A stretch of 64,000 nt of DNA from positions 434,001 through 498,000 of the forward strand of contig NZ_KI421517.1 in NCBI RefSeq assembly GCF_000473365.1. Reading direction: 5' to 3'. The notes beneath the pieces were generated by a model, which worked only from the letters and a program-made list of their open reading frames with translations, did no database searches and was not told the DNA's origin. Source of the DNA: Adhaeribacter aquaticus DSM 16391 (GTDB taxonomy: Bacteria; Bacteroidota; Bacteroidia; Cytophagales; Hymenobacteraceae). This document shows positions 34,094 through 43,376 of this stretch, in pieces; the stretch's first letter is position 1, and each line of letters starts with the position of its first letter. Position numbers and translations under genes: made by a program.

Positions 34094-34723
34094 TTAATCT
34101 CTTCGGGGTAAAACTGGTGCGGCCGTGGTTTGTTTTCTTATAAGAATTACCTGTTTCCCGGTCATTGCTTCTAACATGGGCCGTAATATTTTATTCGCAT
34201 TATCTGCTGTTTGCTCCAGAATGCCGGAATTCAAAGCCGCCGCCCGCACATTTTTTTCCGCAAATTTATAGCTATCGTCTACCAACTCTGCATCCCGGAA
34301 ATAAGTGTTTTGAATATCGTACACTTTTGATCTATCGTGGTCTATTTTAAAATAACAAATCTCGGGATCTGGTAATTTAATAATAATGGTAGAGTCATTG
34401 GGAAATGTTATATCCTGACGGTTTACCTTTTTCATATCAATACAACCAACTGCTTCGCCTGCTACAATTAAAACTGTTTTAGAGTCGGGTAACCACCTCG
34501 ATATTTCTTTTTTGTATTCAACCACATCCTTAAAATTATACCGTACCAGTTCCATCTTTCCCAGATCCTCAATTTTAGTTAGTATGGTATTATGCGTAAC
34601 CTGCACTTTTTCATCGGGCTTTCCTAAAAGAGTATCTTTACAGCGCTTCCAAACAAATATCCCCAACAACAGCACAAGAATTACAGGAAGGAATTTCCGA
34701 ATCAGATAAAAAAAGAAGGTCAT
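34094..34723 (-). CDS. DUF4230 membrane-anchored protein
   Basis: A 209-residue protein with one N-terminal membrane helix (about 8-26). The soluble domain carries the DUF4230 pattern (KIEDLGKMELVRYNFKDVVEYK, AGEAVGCIDMKKV and KLPDPEICYFKID). The orientation suggests the domain lies in the periplasm. No biochemical role is known for this family. It is monocistronic, converging with recX and with 208 nt of gene-free sequence upstream. Confidence 0.83.
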   Translation of the reverse strand: MTFFFYLIRKFLPVILVLLLGIFVWKRCKDTLLGKPDEKVQVTHNTILTKIEDLGKMELVRYNFKDVVEYKKEISRWLPDSKTVLIVAGEAVGCIDMKKVNRQDITFPNDSTIIIKLPDPEICYFKIDHDRSKVYDIQNTYFRDAELVDDSYKFAEKNVRAAALNSGILEQTADNANKILRPMLEAMTGKQVILIRKQTTAAPVLPRRD

Positions 34724-34931
34724 GTAAGTTTTATTTGTTTATCAACGGGTTTAAATCTGAAAAGCTATTAGCTTGATGATATCAGGCAGTGAAAATAAGA
34801 AAGCAAAAGCTATTCCAAGTAATTACGCTTATTTATTGATGTTTATTATTTAATTGGTTTCAGGTTGTAAGGTAAATTATTTAGCCCAATAGTACTACCT
34901 AACCCTTTCCTTGAAAATTACCCGCCCATAG

Positions 34932-35840
34932 TTAACCAAGAATTATTCCCAGCCGCTCTTCTAAACCCTTGATTCCTTGTAAACCACCTGTATGTACAGC
35001 TATAATAACACTTCCTTTATTAAAGTAATCCTGTTGGATTAAATCATATACCCCAAACATCATTTTACCCGTGTAAATTGGATCCAATTGAATGTGATGC
35101 TCTTGTTTAAAATGTTGAATAAAACTCACCAGCTCTGGTTTTATTTTGGCATAACCCCCAAAATGGTAGTTTGTTTCCAGTACCCAATTTTGCAGGTCAT
35201 ACTTCGTATAATTCCGAATCAGGTTCCGGATATCTTCTTTTAAGAATTCACCACCTTTTAAAGCCGGAAAACCAATAATTGTTTTTTCTCCCGCTAATCC
35301 GGTTATTATTCCGGCCAAAGTTCCGCCGGTACCAGCGGCACAACAGATATAATCAAAATCAACAGGAATGTCCTGTACAATTTCAGTACACCCTTTTACC
35401 GCCAGCATATTAGTTCCTCCTTCCGGTATGATATAAGCCGTGGGATGTAGTTTTTCTATTTGCCGGAGAAAATCCGGATGGCTTTTCTCCCGGTAAGTTT
35501 CCCGATCCAGGTACTCCAGTTGCATTCCGGAGGCTTTAGCTAAAGCTAAAGTTGGATTTAAAGGAAAATGTTCCTCGCCCCGGATATAACCAATAGTTTC
35601 AAACCCAAACTCCTGACCCGCAGCTGCAACCGCTGCAATGTGATTAGAATAGGCACCTCCAAAGGTTAATAGCGTGGTTTTTTGCTGTTCCCGGGCAGCA
35701 TATAAATTATACTTTAGCTTTCGCCATTTATTTCCCGAAATAGTGGGATGGATCAGGTCTTCCCGCTTGAGGTACACCTGCACCTGCTTTTCTGAAAACA
35801 GCGAATTCTGAATTAATTGTAATGAAACTGATGCTGCCAA
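34932..35840 (-). CDS. ACC deaminase / D-cysteine desulfhydrase-family PLP enzyme
   Basis: Fold-type II PLP enzyme. The PLP lysine lies in HPTISGNKWRKLKYNL, the serine-type binding block in TFGGAYSNHIAAVAAAG, and the phosphate loop in CCAAGTGGTLAGII. The family includes ACC deaminase and D-cysteine desulfhydrase; the reaction cannot be fixed here. The frame is open to an ATG at 35885, but that codon lies in the stem-loop that terminates the upstream yfhO-like gene. I therefore prefer a TTG at 35840, giving about 302 residues and the usual distance to the KREDL motif. The start remains uncertain. Confidence 0.82.
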   Translation of the reverse strand: MAASVSLQLIQNSLFSEKQVQVYLKREDLIHPTISGNKWRKLKYNLYAAREQQKTTLLTFGGAYSNHIAAVAAAGQEFGFETIGYIRGEEHFPLNPTLALAKASGMQLEYLDRETYREKSHPDFLRQIEKLHPTAYIIPEGGTNMLAVKGCTEIVQDIPVDFDYICCAAGTGGTLAGIITGLAGEKTIIGFPALKGGEFLKEDIRNLIRNYTKYDLQNWVLETNYHFGGYAKIKPELVSFIQHFKQEHHIQLDPIYTGKMMFGVYDLIQQDYFNKGSVIIAVHTGGLQGIKGLEERLGIILG

Positions 35841-35862
35841 TGACTTAAAATACCTGCTCAAA

Positions 35863-35894
35863 AAAATAGCGATAGGAACCCCCATCGCTATTTT
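35863..35894 (-). terminator. Terminator of the YfhO gene, overlapping the next frame
   Basis: A perfect 11-bp stem (aaaatagcgat at 35863-35873 with atcgctatttt at 35884-35894) and a 10-nt loop, 22 nt after the YfhO stop. In the minus direction it ends in a T run (attttttt). The ATG that opens the next frame (35883-35885) is inside it. Confidence 0.85.
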
Positions 35895-35915
35895 ATTTAA
35901 TTATAATTTACCAAA

Positions 35916-38345
35916 TTACCTTTCTTTACCTGGTGTTCCCTTGAAGGCATAATATACACCTCCTACTACCACCAATAGCATCAGCACAGATGATATTAAA
36001 GAAACAGTGTTACCCAGGTCATATTCCTTTGGCGCAAATTTAAATTCGATAGTATGGTTTCCAGCGGGCACTGGCATACCCCGTAATATATAATTCACCC
36101 GAATATGATCTACTGGAGTGCCGTCTAAATAAGCTTGCCAACCATCTTTGTAGTAAATCTCTGAGAAAACAACAAAACCATCCTGAACGGCCGTTGCTAC
36201 ATATTTTAAATAATTAGGTTCATATTCTGTCAGTCTGATCATAGAACCGGCCTGGTTAAACTGTTTTTCTTTAACCGGAAACTTAGAAACATCTACCACC
36301 GCTTCGTTGGCCGGATATAAACCTTTAATACCAGCTAACTCTTCATCTGGTGAATTAACCGGAATCAATTCTTTAACAAACCAGGCATTACCTAAAGCCT
36401 GCGGATTACGTTGTACCGGTTGCTGCGGATTTCCAGTTATTATATACCGGGTATTCAGCATGTTTAAAACTTCTACATTGTTCTGGGAAATATGTTGATC
36501 GATTACATCCTGATAACGGCGAAGCTTTGCACCATGATAACCACCAATAGATTTATGGAAGTAAGAAGTACGGGCATCATTAAATGGGTTAGCCATATTA
36601 ATTACCCGATAGCTTAAATCTTTGTCTTGTAATATGGCCTGATCAGCCGGCGATGGTTCGAAATGGGTTTCCAGAAGTCTAGGTTGAAAATCTTCCTTAC
36701 TCAAGTAACGCTTATCCACCGACCAAAGATCAATCAGAATTAAAAGCCCAATAACAAGTGTTGTGGTGGCAGGAGTAAGTTTGTTTTTTAAATAAAAATA
36801 TAATACTCCAGCGGCTAGCAAGATAAATACTAAGGAGCGAAAGGCATCACTGCGCATCATGCTTTCCCGGTCAGCTCGCAACGCATCCACCGGCCATTGC
36901 ATTTGAGTCAATTGCTCATCGACAGCCCCTACATAATCGGCCATACCTGCGAATAAGAATACCAACACACAAAGCCCTCCTGTGATACCGGCCGCTAATA
37001 ATATTTTTTTCTGGGCTACTTTTTTATCAATACTAGTTTTTAATAAGCTGGATAAGGCAAAAATACCTAAGAGAGGCATAGCAACCTGGGCAATAACCAG
37101 TGCCATAGATACTGCCCGGAATTTATTATAAGCCGGGAAGTAATCAAACATGAAGTAGTTGAAAGCCTCAAAGTTTTTACCCCAAGACAGTAGAATAGAG
37201 AAAATAGTGGCTGCCAATAACCAGATGCGCAAACGGCTTTCTACTACCAGTAAGCCTAACACAAATAAGAAACAGATAATGGCACCTACATAAACCGGGC
37301 CGCTGGTACTAGGCTGATCGCCCCAATAAAGCGGCAAAGCATTCAGCATTTGCTGCATTTGGTCGGCAGGCATTCCTAAACGGGCAAAAGCAGTAGCAGT
37401 TTCCGAATCAGCATCCAGAGCTCCCTGACTAGCCCCTCCTCTAAAATTGGGAATAAGCAAGGTCATGGTTTCACTTACCCCATAACTCCACTGGAAAGCA
37501 TAATCCCGATCAAGACCAGAAGAAGTATTTCCATTATTTTCTATAGGTTTTAATTCAGATTTACCCCGGATGGAATATTTACCGTATTCCCAGGCTGTAT
37601 ATAACCGGCCAAAGCTTACACCTACGGCTATTAATAATCCAAAACCAAGTAATATAACTCGTTTGGAATAATCTCCCACCCATTTTTCCCGAACGGCATA
37701 AACAAGTTGTACAATACCAAACACCAGGATCAGCAACATTAAATAATAAGTGATTTGGGGGTGATTGGCCCGAACGTGCATGGTAAAGCCAAATGTAAAC
37801 AGGGCAGTGCCTATTATTAGCTGACGCGTACCTTTTCGGAAGGCATAAAGTAAGCCTGCCAATGCCAATGGGATGTAGGCAATAGCTAACGATTTTGTAT
37901 TGTGCCCAGCTTCCAGAATTACAAAATTATAGGAGGTAAACGTAAACGCAATGGCCCCTACTATAGAAAGCCAGGTACTCATACCCATTACCACAAACAG
38001 AACATAGGCACAAACTAAGGTCAGGAAAATATTAGCGGCTACGGCTGGCAAATTCAGCGTCATGGCCACGTGTACATATTTTGATAAATCGCCCGGGAAA
38101 TTGGTATTGATAAGATACGCTGGCATACCACTGAACATAGCATTTGTCCAGAGTGCTTCTTTACCAGTTCTTTCCCGATAATCTATTATTTCCTTGGAGC
38201 CTCCTTTGGATTGTAAAATATCATTTTGTACTAGTTGCTTATTCTCAAATAAAATAGGCGAGACATAAGTGGCCATTAAAACCAGGAAAAAAGTAACAGC
38301 CAGTAAATGCGGTAATACCTGGCGTTTAAAATCAAAAGGACGCAT
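35916..38345 (-). CDS. YfhO-family membrane protein
   Basis: An 809-residue integral membrane protein with about a dozen hydrophobic segments, a long periplasmic domain in the C-terminal third (about 560-770), and a last helix near 780-800. The pattern fits YfhO: N-terminal PHLLAVTFFLVLMATYVSPILF, a GHNTKSLAIAYIPLALAGLLYA block, and FVVFSEIYYKDGWQAYLDGTPV near 705-725. The family is related to GT-C glycosyltransferases; in Gram-positives YfhO glycosylates lipoteichoic acid. What it modifies in a Gram-negative is unknown. It is closed by a terminator. Confidence 0.88.
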   Translation of the reverse strand: MRPFDFKRQVLPHLLAVTFFLVLMATYVSPILFENKQLVQNDILQSKGGSKEIIDYRERTGKEALWTNAMFSGMPAYLINTNFPGDLSKYVHVAMTLNLPAVAANIFLTLVCAYVLFVVMGMSTWLSIVGAIAFTFTSYNFVILEAGHNTKSLAIAYIPLALAGLLYAFRKGTRQLIIGTALFTFGFTMHVRANHPQITYYLMLLILVFGIVQLVYAVREKWVGDYSKRVILLGFGLLIAVGVSFGRLYTAWEYGKYSIRGKSELKPIENNGNTSSGLDRDYAFQWSYGVSETMTLLIPNFRGGASQGALDADSETATAFARLGMPADQMQQMLNALPLYWGDQPSTSGPVYVGAIICFLFVLGLLVVESRLRIWLLAATIFSILLSWGKNFEAFNYFMFDYFPAYNKFRAVSMALVIAQVAMPLLGIFALSSLLKTSIDKKVAQKKILLAAGITGGLCVLVFLFAGMADYVGAVDEQLTQMQWPVDALRADRESMMRSDAFRSLVFILLAAGVLYFYLKNKLTPATTTLVIGLLILIDLWSVDKRYLSKEDFQPRLLETHFEPSPADQAILQDKDLSYRVINMANPFNDARTSYFHKSIGGYHGAKLRRYQDVIDQHISQNNVEVLNMLNTRYIITGNPQQPVQRNPQALGNAWFVKELIPVNSPDEELAGIKGLYPANEAVVDVSKFPVKEKQFNQAGSMIRLTEYEPNYLKYVATAVQDGFVVFSEIYYKDGWQAYLDGTPVDHIRVNYILRGMPVPAGNHTIEFKFAPKEYDLGNTVSLISSVLMLLVVVGGVYYAFKGTPGKER

Positions 38346-38425
38346 GTGTTGGTTAATAATTATTAGAATTAGGAGCTATCAATAAATTCTTAAATGATAG
38401 CAAAAGGATTGCGGAAGTTAGGCAA

Positions 38426-38680
38426 TTATTTTACTTCTTCATAATCCACGTACTCGCCGCCCCGAAAGTCTTTTGGTTTAGGATCCTTCGGAATATACTC
38501 TACTTTGATCTCTCCTTCTGGCTGTGGGGGCCTGTTTTGCGTAAATGGTCCGGCGGCATTGGTAAAAGTACCGTTGTTAATTGTTTTCTTTACAAAGGCT
38601 TTTAGTGCCCACCGCATTACGTGCGGCATAATAAGCCGGAATAAAAAGAATAAAATAGTTAGAATTATGAAAAACTTCAT
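38426..38680 (-). CDS. DUF4834 small membrane protein
   Basis: An 84-residue protein with an N-terminal membrane helix (FFIILTILFFLFRLIMPHVM), a short basic helix, and a disordered Pro/Lys-rich tail ending in YVDYEEVK. This is the DUF4834 pattern of Bacteroidota; function unknown. Its ATG overlaps the TGA of the FkbM gene (ATGA at 38677-38680 on the minus strand), so translation is probably coupled. Between its stop and YfhO there is a 7-bp hairpin (38375-38401), not clearly a terminator. Confidence 0.75.
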   Translation of the reverse strand: MKFFIILTILFFLFRLIMPHVMRWALKAFVKKTINNGTFTNAAGPFTQNRPPQPEGEIKVEYIPKDPKPKDFRGGEYVDYEEVK

Positions 38681-39423
38681 GCTGCTGCAAACTTAAAATA
38701 AAAATCACCCTGATGGGTACTTAACGACTCTTCGTCTCCAGGTATTAACGTTTGATTCTGCCCTAAAATATATATTTCGTAGCCCAAACCCGTTAAAAGT
38801 TGACAAACCTGTTCCCGGTTTTCTTTTCCGTTTAGTTCCGTTTGTATAAGGGGCTTAAACTTACGCAGGGTTTCCTGCATGTTCCGGAATACTTCAAACT
38901 CATACCCTTCCACATCACACTTAACAAAATCTAACCGGTTTAAGTTGATAAACAACTCATCCGGAATTTTCATTTCTACTTTGTATTTACGGGCATAATT
39001 ATCTTTAGCCGAACTCATGATTTTGGTCATGCCATGATGCAAAAGACCATCACGCTCCGGCGTTCCCATTTCTACCCAAGTATTTTCACCACCCAAAGCA
39101 TACGGCCACATAGATAAGTTAGCAATGCCGCTCAGCTTCACATTCTTTTTCCAGATTTTCCGGAAAGCATTGATCGGCTCCACCGCCAGCACTTTTCCTT
39201 TGGGCCCTACCAAACGCGATAAAAAAGTAGAATAGTAACCCAGATTGGCCCCTATATCGATACAGGTAAAACCTGGTTGAATTATTTTCTTCAGGAAAAA
39301 CAACTCGGGGTACTTTTTTTGCATTAATCCCGCCTTTACCAGCATAATATAAACTCTGCTTACAAACCGGATATAACGCTTAAAACCGAGCGAATTAATT
39401 AATAATTTACGTAGTGCTTTCAA
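38677..39423 (-). CDS. FkbM-family methyltransferase
   Basis: A 248-residue SAM-dependent O-methyltransferase. It has CIDIGANLGYYSTFLSRLVG (motif I), VLAVEPINAF, and DFVKCDVEGYEFEVFRNM, the FkbM hallmarks. FkbM enzymes methylate sugars or small molecules; next to a membrane protein of envelope type, a surface sugar is a reasonable guess. It begins with TTG, as no ATG exists nearby upstream. A TACTTTTG box 29 nt before it supports this start. It overlaps DUF4834 by 4 nt. Confidence 0.86.
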   Translation of the reverse strand: MKALRKLLINSLGFKRYIRFVSRVYIMLVKAGLMQKKYPELFFLKKIIQPGFTCIDIGANLGYYSTFLSRLVGPKGKVLAVEPINAFRKIWKKNVKLSGIANLSMWPYALGGENTWVEMGTPERDGLLHHGMTKIMSSAKDNYARKYKVEMKIPDELFINLNRLDFVKCDVEGYEFEVFRNMQETLRKFKPLIQTELNGKENREQVCQLLTGLGYEIYILGQNQTLIPGDEESLSTHQGDFYFKFAAA

Positions 39424-39451
39424 TAGATTACCTGAGAAACAAATTTATGCG

Positions 39452-39459
39452 CAAAAGTA
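39452..39459 (-). promoter_or_regulatory. Candidate -7 box of the FkbM gene
   Basis: Reads TACTTTTG on the minus strand, fitting TAnnTTTG, 28 nt before the TTG start at 39423. It lies between the carB terminator and the gene. Confidence 0.43.
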
Positions 39460-39512
39460 AGAAGAATTTACAGAAGCTGATAAGAAGACTTTTCTACAAG
39501 TTTGTATAAAAC

Positions 39513-39544
39513 AAAAAGCGGCACCTTTAAGGGCGCCGCTTTTT
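39513..39544 (-). terminator. Terminator of carB
   Basis: A 10-bp stem (aaaaagcggc at 39513-39522 with gccgcttttt at 39535-39544), 12-nt loop. It begins 14 nt after the carB stop in the minus direction, with A and T tracts on both sides so it may work both ways. Confidence 0.88.
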
Positions 39545-39558
39545 AAAATTTATGTTAT

Positions 39559-42372
39559 TTATTTACTCAGATACAAATTCCGTTCTGAGTAAACTTTTGT
39601 AAAGTATTCATCTTCCAGGTCATCAATAAAATAGATGGCCTCGCCCGTAGATTTCATTTCAGGACCTAGCTCCTTATTTACTTCCGGGAACTTGCTGTGC
39701 GAGAATACCGGTACTTTGATTGCATAACCTTTTTTAAATGGTTTGAAATCAAAGTCTTTTACCTTTTTCTCCCCTAACATTACCTTGGTAGCATAATTTA
39801 CATAAGGTTCCTGGTAAGCCTTGGCAATAAACGGTACCGTACGGCTGGCACGAGGATTCGCTTCAATGATGTACACCACCTCATTTTTAATCGCGAACTG
39901 AATATTTATCAAACCTACAGTTTTTAAGGCAACTGCAATGGTTTTAGTATGTTCTTCAATCTGGCGAATAACGTTTTCACTTAAGTCGAACGGAGGTAGT
40001 ACGGCATACGAGTCACCGGAGTGGATACCAGCCGGCTCAATATGTTCCATAATTCCAATAATGTACACATCTTCCCCATCGCAAATGGCATCCGCTTCCG
40101 CTTCAATGGCATGATCCAGGAAGTGGTCGAGCAATACTTTATTACCCGGGTTATCTTTGATAATGTCAACAACCTGCGCTTCCAGTTCTTGCTCGTTGAT
40201 TACGATTTTCATACTCTGGCCACCTAATACGTAACTAGGGCGTACTAACAGCGGAAACTTTAAATCTTTTACTTTTTCTAAAGCTTCTTCGGCACTGGTT
40301 ACAGAAGCAAATGGCGGATACGGAATATTGTTATCACGTAATAAGCTGGAGAAAGCTCCACGGTCTTCAGCTAAATCCAAAGCTTCGAAGCTGGTACCTA
40401 AAATTTTGATACCGTAACGTTCTAACTTCTCCGCTAATTTAAGCGCCGTCTGGCCACCTAACTGCACAATAACCCCTACTGGTTTCTCATGCAGAATAAT
40501 ATCATAAATATGCTCCCAGAATACCGGCTCAAAATAAAGTTTATCGGAGATATCAAAGTCGGTAGAAACTGTTTCCGGGTTACAGTTAATCATGATGGTT
40601 TCGTAACCACACTCGCGGGCGGCTAATACGCCGTGTACGCAAGAGTAGTCGAACTCTATACCCTGGCCAATCCGGTTCGGACCAGAACCCAATACCACTA
40701 CTTTTTTCTTATCTGAAACAACAGACTCGTTTTCGCCTTCAAAAGTAGAATAATAGTAAGGTGTTTTAGCTTCAAACTCAGCTGCACAGGTATCAACCAC
40801 TTTAAATACCCGATTGATGCCTAGACTTATACGTTTTGTATGTACTTCGCTTTCCTTGCAATTCAACAGGTAAGCAATTTGTCGGTCAGCATAACCTTGT
40901 ACTTTAGCCTCCCGCAGCAATTCAGTTGGAATTGTATCCAGCGTATACTGTTTTATTTTCTTTTCGGTAGCATCCAGTTCTTCTATCTGGTGCAGGAACC
41001 AAGGATCTATTTTGGTAATTTTCTGGATAGTAGAAGTTGGGATACCAAAACGCATGGCATCTTTCACACTGAATACGCGGTTCCAGCTTGCATACGTCAT
41101 GCTTTCGATCAGTTGATCGTAATTAGTCATTTCTTTACCATCGGCACCGATACCGTTCCGCTTGATCTCTAAACTCTGACAAGCTTTTTGTAATGCTTCC
41201 TGGAAAGTACGACCAATACCCATTACCTCACCTACCGATTTCATTTGCAGGCCTAACTGTTTGTTAGCTCCTTTAAATTTATCGAAGTTCCAGCGAGGAA
41301 TTTTAACAATTACGTAGTCTAAGGCTGGCTCAAAGAAAGCCGACGTAGTTTTGGTGATGGCATTTTTCAGCTCATCTAAATTATAACCAATAGCTAGTTT
41401 AGCAGCAATTTTGGCAATTGGGTAACCAGTAGCTTTAGAAGCTAAGGCCGAAGAACGGCTTACCCGAGGGTTGATTTCAATAGCAATAATATCGTCGGTC
41501 TCCGGATTAACTGAGAACTGCACGTTACATCCGCCGGCAAACTGACCAATACCGTTCATCATTTTAATGGCCAGATCACGCATTCTCTGGTAAACGGTAT
41601 CTGGCAGGGTCATGGCAGGAGCTACCGTAATCGAGTCGCCGGTATGAATACCCATTGGATCGAAGTTCTCGATAGAACAGATAATGATAATATTTTGGTT
41701 ATTATCACGTAGCAACTCTAACTCAAATTCTTTCCACCCCAGGATGCTTTGCTCTACCAAAACTTCGTGCGTTGGAGAAGCGTGAAGCCCACGGGTTAGG
41801 GCTTTATCAAATTCAGAGGCATCGTTCACGAAACCACCACCTGTACCACCTAAGGTAAAGGAAGGACGAATAACTAGCGGGAAGCCGATTTCCTGGGCGA
41901 TTTCTTTTCCTTCTAAGAAGGAAGTAGCGGTAGCGCCTTTACAAACATTAACGCCTAATTCCAGCATCTTCAACCGGAATTTTTCCCGGTCTTCCGTGGT
42001 TTCAATGGCCTTAATATCAACGCCAATAATTTTTACACCGTATTTTTTCCAGATACCGGCTTTATCGCAGTCAATAGCTAAGTTCAATGCTGTCTGACCA
42101 CCCATGGTAGGCAATACGGCATCAATTTTATGCTTCTCCAGAATTTCAATAATGTATTTTTTTTCCAGAGGCTTTAGATAAACATTATCTGCCGTTACAC
42201 TATCGGTCATGATAGTTGCCGGATTGGAGTTAATGAGAGTTACCTCAATACCTTCTTCCCTTAAGGAGCGGGAAGCCTGAGTTCCGGAGTAATCGAATTC
42301 AGCGGCTTGACCAATAATAATGGGGCCACTACCAATAATTAAAACTGACTTAATACTTAGATCGCGAGGCAT
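39559..42372 (-). CDS. carB: Carbamoyl-phosphate synthase large subunit, lacking the MGS regulatory domain
   Basis: Makes carbamoyl phosphate for arginine and pyrimidine synthesis. The 937-residue protein has both ATP-grasp halves: IGSGPIIIGQAAEFDYSGTQ (first) and GSGPNRIGQGIEFDYS (second), with the second half from about 550. E. coli CarB has 1073 residues; here the chain ends just after the second ATP-grasp (SERNLYLSK). The C-terminal MGS-like domain that binds UMP, IMP and ornithine is absent. This shorter form is, to my knowledge, usual in the phylum. carA is not in the window. I start at the ATG at 42372; a TTG upstream lies in the promoter. Confidence 0.96.
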   Translation of the reverse strand: MPRDLSIKSVLIIGSGPIIIGQAAEFDYSGTQASRSLREEGIEVTLINSNPATIMTDSVTADNVYLKPLEKKYIIEILEKHKIDAVLPTMGGQTALNLAIDCDKAGIWKKYGVKIIGVDIKAIETTEDREKFRLKMLELGVNVCKGATATSFLEGKEIAQEIGFPLVIRPSFTLGGTGGGFVNDASEFDKALTRGLHASPTHEVLVEQSILGWKEFELELLRDNNQNIIIICSIENFDPMGIHTGDSITVAPAMTLPDTVYQRMRDLAIKMMNGIGQFAGGCNVQFSVNPETDDIIAIEINPRVSRSSALASKATGYPIAKIAAKLAIGYNLDELKNAITKTTSAFFEPALDYVIVKIPRWNFDKFKGANKQLGLQMKSVGEVMGIGRTFQEALQKACQSLEIKRNGIGADGKEMTNYDQLIESMTYASWNRVFSVKDAMRFGIPTSTIQKITKIDPWFLHQIEELDATEKKIKQYTLDTIPTELLREAKVQGYADRQIAYLLNCKESEVHTKRISLGINRVFKVVDTCAAEFEAKTPYYYSTFEGENESVVSDKKKVVVLGSGPNRIGQGIEFDYSCVHGVLAARECGYETIMINCNPETVSTDFDISDKLYFEPVFWEHIYDIILHEKPVGVIVQLGGQTALKLAEKLERYGIKILGTSFEALDLAEDRGAFSSLLRDNNIPYPPFASVTSAEEALEKVKDLKFPLLVRPSYVLGGQSMKIVINEQELEAQVVDIIKDNPGNKVLLDHFLDHAIEAEADAICDGEDVYIIGIMEHIEPAGIHSGDSYAVLPPFDLSENVIRQIEEHTKTIAVALKTVGLINIQFAIKNEVVYIIEANPRASRTVPFIAKAYQEPYVNYATKVMLGEKKVKDFDFKPFKKGYAIKVPVFSHSKFPEVNKELGPEMKSTGEAIYFIDDLEDEYFTKVYSERNLYLSK

Positions 42373-42393
42373 GTGCTGTATGTGTAAATTGCG

Positions 42394-42401
42394 CAAAGGT
42401 A
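42394..42401 (-). promoter_or_regulatory. Candidate -7 box of carB
   Basis: Reads TACCTTTG on the minus strand, 21 nt before the ATG at 42372. An in-frame TTG at 42396 falls inside this box, so it cannot be the start if the promoter is real. Confidence 0.58.
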
Positions 42402-42604
42402 GGCAAGAAAGTTAAATTTTATATAAAACTTTTTGGTAAAAGGCTGAAAAAACTTGATTAACCTTAAAATCACCCTGTCCTCTACATTAAATTCAAAACA
42501 AATAAACTATTTATAATTAATAAGTTACCTTTTACTACCAAACCAATTAGTACCTAAAAGATAAATAACCAGATTTGATTTTTTTTTCTGGCAAGATTTT
42601 AAGT

Positions 42605-42626
42605 GTAGCTATCTTAAGGTAGCTAC
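42605..42626 (-). terminator. Hairpin after the DCC1 gene
   Basis: A 7-bp stem (gtagcta at 42605-42611 with tagctac at 42620-42626), 8-nt loop, directly after the DCC1 stop. Downstream T content in the minus direction is low, so termination is only probable. The remaining gap to carB holds only A+T-rich sequence and the carB promoter. Confidence 0.5.
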
Positions 42627-42628
42627 TT

Positions 42629-43030
42629 TTAAAGAAAGCGGGCTTTTAGTTCGGGGGTAGGCAACATACAGCTTGCCTGTTGGCCAAACCACCGGTACCG
42701 ATTTTTAGCAACCAAACGATAGACGCCATCTCTTAAAAATGCCGGCAGTATCATAAATGCGTAAAGCAAAGGCCATCCGCCCGTCAACCCCCGCAATATG
42801 CGCAGAGCCGCCGCAGACTGTTGATAGTACCGTCCGTTTTGGATAAGCACAATAGATTCAATAGAACGAACTGCCGGAGGCAACTGCATTAAATAACTTT
42901 GTGCAACATCTGACTGCAACGATGCAAATTTAAAACGATTAGCAGCATCGCGCTCAATAACAAACTGCACAAACCCATTACATAAGTTACAAACGCCATC
43001 AAATAATATTATGGACTCATCCTCCTTCAT
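42629..43030 (-). CDS. DCC1-like thiol-disulfide oxidoreductase (DUF393)
   Basis: A 133-residue protein of the DCC family. The hallmark appears near the N-terminus as LFDGVCNLCNGFVQFVIERD, with Asp and the CxxC pair. The rest shows AALRILRGLTGGWPLLYAF and the family C-terminus YRWFGQQASCML. DCC proteins are predicted thiol oxidoreductases, often neighbours or fusion partners of HTTM proteins; one lies at 43935. The start is the ATG at 43030; a TTG ten codons upstream is less likely. Confidence 0.87.
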   Translation of the reverse strand: MKEDESIILFDGVCNLCNGFVQFVIERDAANRFKFASLQSDVAQSYLMQLPPAVRSIESIVLIQNGRYYQQSAAALRILRGLTGGWPLLYAFMILPAFLRDGVYRLVAKNRYRWFGQQASCMLPTPELKARFL

Positions 43031-43376
43031 AAGGTAATTATTAACACTAATTTGTTCCAAGATACGCTTACCCGGCCACTCTGTTATTGATTTTGCTGCC
43101 TTTTATAACCCGATAAACGCTTATCATAACAACAACTATACTTAAACTTTATACATAATTAAATATCCTTAAATTAATATATTTATATTTAATACAACCC
43201 ATTACCAAATCTTTCTATTCATAACTAATTAAATACCAATAGATACAAAGTATACAAACTCAATAAATATATAATCAACTCCAATTAACTTCTTAGAATT
43301 ATTATAACCTTTAGCAAATTAAACACCGTATTATAGGAACTAATTAAAATTTAAATAAAAAGTTATTAATAAAGCT
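43031..43376. other. Divergent A+T-rich intergenic region
   Basis: The region between the DCC1 gene (-) and the repeat lipoprotein (+) is extremely A+T-rich, especially 43140-43370. It holds a short gataa/ttatc dyad with a 4-nt spacer near 43112-43125. I see no clear -7 box and no coding frame. Confidence 0.5.

Noticed and set aside
40840-41172. A 110-codon plus-strand frame opposite carB
   Set aside because: It lies within the conserved CarB coding region and has no independent support.
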